5,657 bases of DNA from an uncultured Lachnospiraceae bacterium (lineage in GTDB: Bacteria > Bacillota > Clostridia > Lachnospirales > Lachnospiraceae), in the NCBI GenBank assembly GCA_902796375.1, contig CADBOW010000166.1, forward strand, positions 1-5,657. The letters are read 5' to 3'. Positions within the stretch are counted from its first letter, which is position 1, and each line of letters starts with the position of its first letter. Under the pieces are notes generated by a model that saw only the letters and a list, made by a program, of their open reading frames with translations, was not told the DNA's origin and did not search any database. The translations under genes and the position numbers were made by a program. Below are positions 1 through 5,503 of this stretch, piece after piece.

Positions 1-849
1 GGACTGGGATATTATAATCGCGCCCGGAATCTGAAGAAAGCGGCGATCCGGATCATGGAGGAATACGGTGGAGTATTTCCCGGAGAATACGAAGAGATCC
101 TGAAGCTTCCCGGGATCGGAGCCTATACGGCGGGAGCCATCGCTTCCGTGTGTTTTGATGCTCCGACACCGGCGGTGGACGGAAATGTACTTCGTGTATA
201 TACAAGATATACCGGAGACGGATCCTGCATCGATCTTGATTTGACAAAACGGACGATTCGTGAGAATATGGTTCCTCTGTATCATTCCTGCAGGAAGAGT
301 GAGAGAGGACTCCTGACCCAGAGCTGGATGGAACTGGGGGCTACCATATGTCTTCCGAACGGTATGCCGCGATGTGCGGACTGTCCGCTTCGGAAGGACT
401 GTATCGCTCTACGGGAGGAACGGATCCCGGAGCTTCCGGTCCGGGCGAAGAAGACGAAACGCAGGATCGAGGAGCGGACTGTGTTCGTTCTATGCACAGG
501 GGATTCCGTGGCCATGCATTTACGACCGGAGAAAGGACTTCTGGCCGGGCTATGGGAATTTCCGAATCTGAATCGGAAAATGAGCATACAGGAAGCGCTG
601 GAGCTGACCCGGGAATGGGGATTTCAGCCGACGGCTCCCCGTATGGAATTACCGTATATACACATTTTCAGTCATGTGGAGTGGCATATGACTGCATATT
701 ATCTTCTTTGTGCATCCATGCCGGAGAAGATTGATGAAATCGGAGGAATAAAGTGGTTCCACAGACACGAACTGGAGAAAAGAACGGCGATACCGTCGGC
801 CTTTCGACCGTTCCTGAACCTGTTAAGAAACAGCGAGGGAAACACATAA
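1..849 (+). CDS. mutY: A/G-specific adenine glycosylase MutY (5' end missing)
   Basis: MutY removes adenine mispaired with 8-oxoguanine, the glycosylase step of base-excision repair in the cytosol. The frame is open from base 1 (GLGYYNRARNLKKAA), which matches E. coli MutY from about residue 79, so some 80 N-terminal residues, including the catalytic Glu, lie upstream. The visible 282 residues show the helix-hairpin-helix LPGIGAYTAGAI (37-47), the catalytic Asp in VDGNVLRV (residue 60), and a [4Fe-4S] cluster motif with Cys at 117, 125, 128 and 134. A C-terminal NUDIX-like 8-oxoG recognition domain follows, with GLLAGLWEFPN and the FSH loop in HIFSHVEWHM. The ending ...IPSAFRPFL is typical of the family, so the frame is real up to its TAA stop. 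The first cluster gap is C-X7-C rather than the X6 of E. coli. The last 97 bases overlap the next gene. Confidence 0.96.
   Translation, partial: GLGYYNRARNLKKAAIRIMEEYGGVFPGEYEEILKLPGIGAYTAGAIASVCFDAPTPAVDGNVLRVYTRYTGDGSCIDLDLTKRTIRENMVPLYHSCRKSERGLLTQSWMELGATICLPNGMPRCADCPLRKDCIALREERIPELPVRAKKTKRRIEERTVFVLCTGDSVAMHLRPEKGLLAGLWEFPNLNRKMSIQEALELTREWGFQPTAPRMELPYIHIFSHVEWHMTAYYLLCASMPEKIDEIGGIKWFHRHELEKRTAIPSAFRPFLNLLRNSEGNT
742..747 (+). promoter_or_regulatory. Ribosome binding site for the GTG start of nagZ
   Basis: GGAGGA lies five bases (ATAAA) before the GTG at 753, inside mutY. It is a near-perfect Shine-Dalgarno at good spacing and is the main support for the upstream GTG start. No ATG, GTG or TTG occurs in this frame between 753 and the membrane helix. 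Confidence 0.6.
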
Positions 850-2093
850 AAATACTGACTGTCATACTTCTTCCGCTGTTACTTCTGGCGGCACTGTTTC
901 TGCAAAATGACAAAGCGCTGGAGGCGCCGGAGATCAGCAATCATCCTGTCCTCTATCTCAGAGCGGAGAAACAACTGGAATCCCCGGAACAGGTCCGGAT
1001 GAAGAGCCGGGCGGAAAAGCTTCTCGGTGAAATGACACTGGAAGAGAAGGTCGGACAGATGTTTATCATTCAGCCGGAGGCTCTGGATCCTGATTTCAGG
1101 GAGTATACGATCCCGGAGCAGAAGGAAGGCGGGACCGTAATGATGAATGATACCTTTCGGGACAAGATGAAATTCTACAATCCCGGAGGCATCCTTCTTT
1201 TTTCACCCAATATCGTCACACCGGAACAGACGGAGAAGCTGATCCGTGATATGCAGAAGGAGAGCAGGATCCCGCTCTTCATCTCTGTCGATGAGGAGGG
1301 CGGAGCCGTAGCCCGGATTTCCGGAAAGAAGAGCTTCGGGATCCCCGACCTTTCCACAGCGTCGGAGGTGGCTGACGAGAAGGAAGCATATGAGCGGGGC
1401 GACTATATTGGGAGCTATCTGAAGAAGTACGGATTTAACTGCAATTTTGCGCCGGTAGCGGATCTGAATACGAATCCGGCCAATCGGGTGATCGGAGCCA
1501 GGGCCTTCGGCAAGGATCCGGATAAGGTGGGAAGTCTTGTGGCTTCCGAGATCGAAGGCTTTCAGAAGCATCAGATCATCACTGCGACAAAGCATTTTCC
1601 GGGACATGGAGATACGAGAGGAGATACACACCATTCCACCGTCTATGTGACCAAGAACTGGCAGGAGCTTCTGGACTGTGAGATCATTCCGTTTCAGAAG
1701 GCGATGGAGGCAGGAACGGATATGATCATGGTGGCTCACATATCGGCAGAAAATGTCACTCAGGACGGACTTCCCGCATCTCTGTCGAAGGAAATGATCA
1801 CCGGAAAGCTGCGGGGTGACCTGGGCTTCCAGGGGGTTGTAGTGACGGATTCCATGGAAATGGGTGCGATCGAATCCAATTACGATTCGGCGGAGGCTTC
1901 CATCATGACCATTGAGGCGGGGGCGGATATCGTTCTGATGCCTCAGGATTATGTGGCGGCTTACAACGGACTTCTGGCAGCGGTTCAGACGGGCAGGATA
2001 CCGGTGACCAGGATCGATGAGAGCGTTCTTCGTATCCTGAATCTGAAAGAGAAGTATGGATTGCTGGATCCCATCAATTTTTCCGAGCGCTGA
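753..2093 (+). CDS. nagZ: Membrane-anchored GH3 beta-N-acetylhexosaminidase (NagZ type)
   Basis: This enzyme probably cleaves terminal GlcNAc from muropeptides outside the membrane during cell-wall turnover. The 446-residue product has a 31-residue polar basic tail, one hydrophobic helix (about 33-51, rich in Leu/Ile), then a single GH3 barrel comparable to NagZ/YbbD. Family marks are MTLEEKVGQM, PGGILLF, VDEEGG, NFAPVADLNTNP, KHFPGHGDT (280-288) with the acid/base dyad Asp291-Thr-His293, and the nucleophile Asp366 in VVVTDSMEM. No convincing signal peptidase site follows the helix, so an uncleaved anchor is likely. The start is uncertain. GTG 753 has a strong ribosome binding site but overlaps mutY by 97 bases. 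The alternative is ATA 846, inside ATAA at the mutY stop, preceded by GAGGGA; it would give 415 residues starting (M)KILTVILLPLL. Family is near certain; the exact substrate is inferred. Confidence 0.93.
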   Translation: MVPQTRTGEKNGDTVGLSTVPEPVKKQRGKHIKILTVILLPLLLLAALFLQNDKALEAPEISNHPVLYLRAEKQLESPEQVRMKSRAEKLLGEMTLEEKVGQMFIIQPEALDPDFREYTIPEQKEGGTVMMNDTFRDKMKFYNPGGILLFSPNIVTPEQTEKLIRDMQKESRIPLFISVDEEGGAVARISGKKSFGIPDLSTASEVADEKEAYERGDYIGSYLKKYGFNCNFAPVADLNTNPANRVIGARAFGKDPDKVGSLVASEIEGFQKHQIITATKHFPGHGDTRGDTHHSTVYVTKNWQELLDCEIIPFQKAMEAGTDMIMVAHISAENVTQDGLPASLSKEMITGKLRGDLGFQGVVVTDSMEMGAIESNYDSAEASIMTIEAGADIVLMPQDYVAAYNGLLAAVQTGRIPVTRIDESVLRILNLKEKYGLLDPINFSER

Positions 2094-2138
2094 GGGACGG
2101 GCGTGTGAAAGGTATGGATAAACCGGGAGGAGATACAT

Positions 2139-2552
2139 ATGAAATATCTGAGGCAATTCCTGATCATATTGTTTGTATCATTTTTGGGAGAAATCCTGAA
2201 TTATCTGATCCCTCTGCCGATCCCGGCGAGTATCTACGGGATCCTCCTTATGTTTCTGGCACTGGAGCTGCACATCATTCCGCTGTCCGCTGTTCGTGAG
2301 GCCGGGCGGTTCCTGATCGAGATCATGCCGGTCATGTTCATTCCGGCTGCGGTTGGCCTTCTGAATGCCTGGGGTATTCTGAAGCCGAACTGGCTCACAT
2401 ATACGGTGATCATGTTCGCTACTACATTTATCGTAATGATCCTTTCCGGACGGGTCACGCAGGCAGTGATCCGAAGAGGGAAGAAGAAGGAAGATGCTGC
2501 AGAGCAGGAGAGTCCTGCGGACGATGAAACGAAGGGGGGCGATGAGGCATGA
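2139..2552 (+). CDS. lrgA: CidA/LrgA family holin-like membrane protein
   Basis: A 137-residue membrane protein of the CidA/LrgA family. Four hydrophobic segments are visible, at about 5-23, 28-47, 59-81 and 87-107. The family signature LPIPASIYGILLMFLAL is at the TM1/TM2 turn, and MPVMFIPAAVGLL is in TM3. LrgA was described in Staphylococcus as an antiholin that restrains murein hydrolases. Related LrgAB-type pairs in Bacillus (PftAB) and plants (PLGG1) move small organic acids such as pyruvate or glycolate, so either role is possible. The ATG is fixed by GGGAGGAG six bases upstream. The C-terminal 29 residues are highly charged (a KKK-rich stretch, then many Asp and Glu) and probably cytosolic; this tail is longer than the membrane core needs. 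The gene lies 45 bases after nagZ with no visible promoter or terminator between, and overlaps lrgB by ATGA. Confidence 0.92.
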   Translation: MKYLRQFLIILFVSFLGEILNYLIPLPIPASIYGILLMFLALELHIIPLSAVREAGRFLIEIMPVMFIPAAVGLLNAWGILKPNWLTYTVIMFATTFIVMILSGRVTQAVIRRGKKKEDAAEQESPADDETKGGDEA

Positions 2553-3241
2553 AGGAATTCTTTCAGCATACGGTATTCTTCGGCGTTTTTATCAGCCTGT
2601 TCTCCTACGGGATCGGAGTATTCCTCAGAAAGAAAACGAAGCTGGCGATCTTCAATCCGCTTCTGATCGCGATTCTGATCACCATGGGGGTGCTCCTCTG
2701 GCTGAATATCGATTATGAAACCTATGAAGGCAGCGCGAAATATCTCAGTTATCTTCTGACACCGGCTACGGTGGCACTGGCGATCCCTCTCTATGAGCAG
2801 ATCGAACTTCTGAAGAAGAACTGGAAGGCGGTTTTTGCGGGAATTCTGACGGGGGTTCTGTCCAGCATGCTGAGTGTGCTTCTTTTTGCCCTGATCTTCC
2901 GGCTGGATCATGCGGAATATGTGACATTTCTTCCGAAATCGATCACCACAGCCATCGGAATGGGTGTGTCGGAAGAGCTGGGCGGTTATGTGGCCATCAC
3001 GGTGGCGGTGATCATTATCACCGGGATCATCGGAAATATATTTGCAGAGCTGGTCTGCAGGCTGTTCCGGATCCGGGAGCCCATCGCTGTGGGGATCGCC
3101 ATCGGATCATCCTCCCATGCTCTTGGAACGGCAAAGGCTATGGAGATCGGGGATGTGGAGGGAGCCATGAGCAGCCTTTCCATCGTGGTTTCCGGCCTGT
3201 TGACGGTTTTGGGAGCCATGGTTTTTTCGCACTTTCTGTAA
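2549..3241 (+). CDS. lrgB: LrgB family membrane protein, partner of LrgA
   Basis: A 230-residue polytopic protein of the usual LrgB/CidB length. Diagnostic stretches are LTPATVALAIPLY (70-82), PKSITTAIGM (129-138) followed by VSEELGG, and GSSSHALGTAKAMEIG (186-201). It has hydrophobic segments throughout, from an N-terminal helix near residue 8 to the final helix at about 207-229. The start ATG shares bases with the lrgA stop (ATGA at 2549-2552), which suggests translational coupling and a fixed subunit ratio. An AGGGGGG stretch nine bases upstream serves as ribosome binding site. With LrgA it should form one membrane complex, as a regulator of murein hydrolase export/activity or as a carrier for pyruvate-like acids. 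The sequence alone does not decide between these roles. No clear terminator follows; the next promoter begins 16 bases after the stop. Confidence 0.95.
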   Translation: MKEFFQHTVFFGVFISLFSYGIGVFLRKKTKLAIFNPLLIAILITMGVLLWLNIDYETYEGSAKYLSYLLTPATVALAIPLYEQIELLKKNWKAVFAGILTGVLSSMLSVLLFALIFRLDHAEYVTFLPKSITTAIGMGVSEELGGYVAITVAVIIITGIIGNIFAELVCRLFRIREPIAVGIAIGSSSHALGTAKAMEIGDVEGAMSSLSIVVSGLLTVLGAMVFSHFL

Positions 3242-3256
3242 GACGCTGATATTTCG

Positions 3257-3285
3257 TTGAAAAAGTGAATTCTAAAGTATATAAT
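3257..3285 (+). promoter_or_regulatory. Sigma-A type promoter for the small-protein/zinc-ribbon unit
   Basis: TTGAAA (3257-3262) and TATAAT (3280-3285) are separated by exactly 17 bases, close to the vegetative consensus. Transcription should start near 3292, giving a leader of about 50 bases before the ATG at 3342. The promoter separates this unit from the mutY-nagZ-lrgAB run. A short GCCC/GGGC inverted repeat (3309-3321) lies in the leader but is too small to call as a regulator. Confidence 0.8.
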
Positions 3286-3329
3286 CAGATTTGACATTAT
3301 TTTGATCTGCCCGGACAGGGCTTATGAAC

Positions 3330-3338
3330 AAGGAGGAG
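3330..3338 (+). promoter_or_regulatory. Ribosome binding site deciding the start at 3342
   Basis: AAGGAGGAG, a near-perfect Shine-Dalgarno, ends three bases before ATG 3342, with its AGGAGG core five bases away. It lies downstream of the in-frame ATG at 3324, which has no comparable site. The start is therefore 3342. Confidence 0.85.
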
Positions 3339-3341
3339 AAG

Positions 3342-3560
3342 ATGGAAATAGCAGATAAGATCAAGGACATTGTTGAGAAGGTTACCAAGGATGAGAATCT
3401 GAAAAATGAATTTCAGGAGAATCCCACCAAAGCGATCGAGAAGGTGGCAGGAGTTGACCTTCCGGATGATATCGTAAATGGCGCGATTGCCGGGATCAAG
3501 GCTAAGCTGACAGGTGATGCGGTTGGTGATGGGATTGATAAGCTGAAGAACCTGTTCTGA
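3342..3560 (+). CDS. Small acidic helical protein of unknown function (72 aa)
   Basis: I do not recognise this protein with certainty. The start is ATG 3342, seven codons... that is six codons after an in-frame ATG at 3324 that lacks a good ribosome binding site. The product is rich in Lys, Asp and Glu, has no Cys, no membrane segment and no signal peptide, and is probably mostly helical and cytosolic. The middle reads ENLKNEFQENPTKAIEKVAG, then VDLPDDIVNGAIAGIKAKL and a Gly/Asp-rich end closing with KLKNLF. The layout 'helix - x-NP - helix - GvdLPdd - helix' resembles in outline the helical leader-like region of Nif11/NHLP small proteins. No core peptide or modifying enzyme is visible, so this is only a likeness. 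It is the first gene after a strong promoter and lies 33 bases before the zinc-ribbon gene with no terminator between, so the two are probably co-transcribed, with this one likely made at high level. Confidence 0.8.
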   Translation: MEIADKIKDIVEKVTKDENLKNEFQENPTKAIEKVAGVDLPDDIVNGAIAGIKAKLTGDAVGDGIDKLKNLF

Positions 3561-3581
3561 TCGGAATGAGTGATACGTATT

Positions 3582-3588
3582 GGGGGTG
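3582..3588 (+). promoter_or_regulatory. Ribosome binding site for the first zinc-ribbon gene
   Basis: GGGGGTG lies five bases before ATG 3594. It favours this start over the in-frame GTG at 3570, and the resulting N-terminus MNCPVCGG aligns with MKCNVCGG of the paralogue downstream. Confidence 0.65.
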
Positions 3589-3593
3589 ACGCG

Positions 3594-4700
3594 ATGAACT
3601 GTCCTGTGTGTGGAGGAAATCTGTCGGATCAGGTGAGCATCTGTCCTACCTGCGGAAGTCCGGTGACAGTCCGGGCATCCGGAGAGGGTGCCAATGAGAA
3701 TATGGCATCACCGCAACAGGGGTATGATACGCCGCAGCAACAGTACGGCACGCCACAGCAGCAGTACGGCACGCCACAGCAGGGATATGGCATGCCGCAG
3801 CAGCAGTACGGCACGCCACAGCAGGGATATGGCATGCTGCAGCAGCAGTACGGCACGCCACAGCAGTATGGCACGTCACCGCAGCAGGGGTACGACATGC
3901 AGCAGCAGTACGGCACGCCACAGCAGTATGGTACGTCACCGCAGCAGGGGTATGGCCTTCCACCTCAGCCTTCCGGCGGGGGCAGGAAGAAATCCCATGT
4001 GGGACTGATCGTAGCCCTGAGCCTGAGTGCCTTGGTGATCACGGCAGCGGTGTTACTTCTGTTTGTTTTTGACGTGTTCGGAATATTTGAAAAAAAGGAC
4101 GGAACCTATCGTGCGGAGATTGCTTCGGACGGTGTTGTTATACAACTTGTGATCGACGGAGAGAAGGGCACCATCTCCTCACAACGGGATGGAGCAGATG
4201 ATGAGAGTATGGCCTGTACGGTAAGCTTTGAAGATACCTCGGTACGACTGGTCTGTGAAGCTGCAACTCTGAGCGGCACCTACAACAAGGATGACAAGTC
4301 CATCAGCTTTTCCAGGAGATCGGTGGAAGAGACAGGGCTCCTTCAGGATCGTTCGATGGATGGTACCTATTACCTGGATGTTGCCATGGCCTATGGCATA
4401 AAGATTGAATCGGATAAACTATCCGATTACGGATTGGATCCGAAACTGTGCAAGGTCATTGTTTCAGGTGAAACGGCAACGGTTGATATACAGGGGAATA
4501 CCACAGAGTGTCGGGTGAAGTTTACTGACGGAGCTGTCTCCTTTGAAAACGGAAACAGTACGTTGGAAGGGACCTACGATGAAGAAAAGGGGGAGATTTC
4601 CCTGACCTCCTCCAGTATTGAGATTGTGTTCAAAAAAGAAAATGCCGGTTCCGCATCTTCGGAGACGGATTCCGTAGTATTAAGAAAAATCGAGAAATAA
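3594..4700 (+). CDS. Zinc-ribbon, Gln/Tyr-rich repeat, single-span membrane protein with two DGTY domains
   Basis: A 368-residue protein of unknown function. In order it has: a zinc ribbon, CPVC (Cys3, Cys6) and CPTC (Cys17, Cys20); a low-complexity linker of PQQQYGT/PQQGYGM heptads at about residues 47-122; a basic GGGRKKSH stop; one membrane helix at about 137-159; and a C-terminal region starting at DGTY (169) and again at DGTY (256). With positive charge before the helix, the ribbon and linker should be cytosolic and the DGTY domains outside. The second domain aligns well with the single one of the next gene (YGLD, C-x-V-x-F, LEGT, final FKK). The first is a diverged copy lacking the YGLD segment but keeping C-x-V-x-F and LSGTY. 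Zinc-ribbon plus membrane helix plus beta-rich tail proteins are common and mostly uncharacterised in clostridia. A sensing or scaffold role is inference. Confidence 0.88.
   Translation: MNCPVCGGNLSDQVSICPTCGSPVTVRASGEGANENMASPQQGYDTPQQQYGTPQQQYGTPQQGYGMPQQQYGTPQQGYGMLQQQYGTPQQYGTSPQQGYDMQQQYGTPQQYGTSPQQGYGLPPQPSGGGRKKSHVGLIVALSLSALVITAAVLLLFVFDVFGIFEKKDGTYRAEIASDGVVIQLVIDGEKGTISSQRDGADDESMACTVSFEDTSVRLVCEAATLSGTYNKDDKSISFSRRSVEETGLLQDRSMDGTYYLDVAMAYGIKIESDKLSDYGLDPKLCKVIVSGETATVDIQGNTTECRVKFTDGAVSFENGNSTLEGTYDEEKGEISLTSSSIEIVFKKENAGSASSETDSVVLRKIEK
3732..3959 (+). repeat. Coding tandem repeat array (21-, 42- and 60-base units)
   Basis: In-frame heptad codons (PQQ[Q/G]YG[T/M]) repeat throughout the linker. 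Two higher-order duplications are visible. A 42-base unit at 3774-3815 recurs at 3816-3857 with one mismatch (position 3838, changing Pro to Leu). A 60-base unit at 3840-3899 recurs at 3900-3959 with five mismatches. All unit lengths are multiples of three, so changes in copy number keep the frame. The near identity points to recent expansion by slippage or unequal crossover. Confidence 0.93.
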
Positions 4701-4711
4701 CAAAAAAGAGA

Positions 4712-4739
4712 TGTAAAGTACACTGTTTTATGTTATAAT
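4712..4739 (+). promoter_or_regulatory. Promoter with extended -10 for the second zinc-ribbon gene
   Basis: TGTTATAAT (4731-4739) is an extended -10 (TGn followed by TATAAT). The -35 is weak: TGTAAA at 4712-4717 is the best candidate at 16 bases. An A-rich stretch (4702-4707) sits just upstream. The start of transcription would be near 4746, leaving a leader of about 45 bases. This lets the second paralogue be expressed apart from the first. Confidence 0.68.
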
Positions 4740-4774
4740 TCCAATGTTAGCATGCTCATTGCAGATATTAGTAA

Positions 4775-4784
4775 AGGATGGAGG
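4775..4784 (+). promoter_or_regulatory. Ribosome binding site deciding the start at 4792
   Basis: AGGATGGAGG, with core GGAGG at 4780-4784, lies seven bases before ATG 4792. The in-frame ATG at 4744 sits at the predicted transcription start and so cannot have its own site. Confidence 0.8.
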
Positions 4785-4791
4785 TAAATTT

Positions 4792-5445
4792 ATGAAGTGT
4801 AACGTATGTGGAGGGGAGATTCCTGCAGGTGCTGCCACCTGTCCGATCTGTGGTGCTCCCGCACCGGCAGCAGATGCTGCCTCGGATGGCTTCTTTCCCG
4901 GGACGGATATGAATCAGCAGCCCGCGGCAGATCCGTTTGCTGCAAATCAGCCGGCTCAGGGCTATGGAGCGTTTGATCCTGCACAGCAGGCACCCTCGCC
5001 CTACGGAGATCCCTATGGACAGAGCCCGATGGATGGTGTAGCAGTATCGGCACCGGCAGCTCCACCGAAATCGCATACCGGACTGATCATTGGTATCATT
5101 GTCGGAGTTGCGGTGGTAGCAGCGCTTGTGATCATGTGGGTATTGGGCGTATTCGGAGGCGGAAATCATGACGGAACCTACGAGCTGGACAAGGCAAGCT
5201 TATTCGGCATGGAGGTGACCGGCGAACAGCTGAAGACCTACGGCCTTGATGGAAGCAAATACAGCATTAAGATATCCGGTGGAAGCGCAACTTTGATCAT
5301 GGACGGAAATGAGATATCCTGTGATGTTTCATTCTCCGGAGACAAGGTTTCATTCTCCAACGGTGGTCAGACACTGGAAGGGACCTGCTCGGGTAATAGC
5401 ATCACAATATCCTACAGTGGTATTGAATTATCCTTTAAAAAATAG
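4792..5445 (+). CDS. Zinc-ribbon single-span membrane protein with one DGTY domain (paralogue)
   Basis: A 217-residue paralogue of the preceding gene, function unknown. It has a zinc ribbon with CNVC (Cys3, Cys6) and CPIC (Cys17, Cys20), then a linker rich in Ala, Pro, Gln and Gly that contains PAADPF and AQGYGAFDP. A short PPKSH stretch leads into one membrane helix (about 97-119), followed by a Gly-rich joint and one DGTY domain (127-217). The domain shares DGTY, YGLD, C-x-V-x-F, VSF.NG, TLEGT and the final FKK with the second domain of its neighbour. The spacing of the four Cys is identical in the two proteins. The linker is not a perfect repeat, unlike that of the neighbour. The expected layout is ribbon inside, domain outside. 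Start 4792 is chosen from its ribosome binding site and from matching N-termini. It has its own promoter and is followed by a hairpin. Confidence 0.88.
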   Translation: MKCNVCGGEIPAGAATCPICGAPAPAADAASDGFFPGTDMNQQPAADPFAANQPAQGYGAFDPAQQAPSPYGDPYGQSPMDGVAVSAPAAPPKSHTGLIIGIIVGVAVVAALVIMWVLGVFGGGNHDGTYELDKASLFGMEVTGEQLKTYGLDGSKYSIKISGGSATLIMDGNEISCDVSFSGDKVSFSNGGQTLEGTCSGNSITISYSGIELSFKK

Positions 5446-5456
5446 CACTAACACTG

Positions 5457-5486
5457 CAGGCGGCTTTTCGGCCGCCTGTATTGCTT
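5457..5486 (+). terminator. GC-rich hairpin, likely intrinsic (perhaps leaky) terminator
   Basis: CAGGCGGC (5457-5464) pairs perfectly with GCCGCCTG (5471-5478) around a six-base TTTTCG loop. The stem starts 11 bases after the stop codon. The following tract TATTGCTT is only partly T-rich, so termination may be incomplete. The next ribosome binding site begins within about 15 bases of the stem, with no room for a separate promoter. Partial read-through or a transcript-end stabilising role is therefore plausible. Confidence 0.7.
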
Positions 5487-5503
5487 AAATGAAGAGGTTA
5501 TCT

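Noticed and set aside
1203..2156. Long minus-strand open frame of 317 codons
   Set aside because: It lies opposite the GH3 gene with its intact catalytic motifs. The encoded peptide has no recognisable domain, so it is a shadow of a codon-biased gene.
2234..2911. Minus-strand open frame of 225 codons
   Set aside because: It lies opposite lrgA/lrgB, whose family signatures are clear, and has no domain of its own.
3291..3296. TTGACA as a second -35 box
   Set aside because: No acceptable -10 lies 16-18 bases downstream, where the sequence is GC-rich; the TTGAAA/TATAAT pair just upstream is convincing.
3309..3321. GCCC/GGGC inverted repeat in the leader of the small protein gene
   Set aside because: A four-base stem with a five-base loop is too weak to claim as a riboswitch or attenuator.
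3324..3341. ATG 3324 as start of the small protein
   Set aside because: The strong AAGGAGGAG site is downstream of it and correctly placed for ATG 3342; translating through 3324 would place the site inside the gene.
3570..3593. GTG 3570 as start of the first zinc-ribbon protein
   Set aside because: Ribosome binding site quality and the matching MxCxVCGG N-terminus of the paralogue favour ATG 3594.
3732..3959. CRISPR-like repeat array
   Set aside because: Units are directly adjacent, in frame and coding, with no unique spacers.
3629..3963. Cys-rich open frames on the minus strand and a Ser/Arg-rich plus frame across the repeat array
   Set aside because: They are by-products of the CAG/TAC/GGC repeat, which has no stops in other frames. 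They lack ribosome binding sites, and the plus-strand frame with the zinc ribbon and membrane helix explains the region.
4744..4791. ATG 4744 as start of the second zinc-ribbon protein
   Set aside because: It is only four bases after the -10 box, about where transcription begins, so it cannot have a leader or ribosome binding site.
4768..5169. Minus-strand open frames opposite the second zinc-ribbon gene
   Set aside because: They have no recognisable domain and lie opposite a gene with a clear paralogue, promoter and ribosome binding site.
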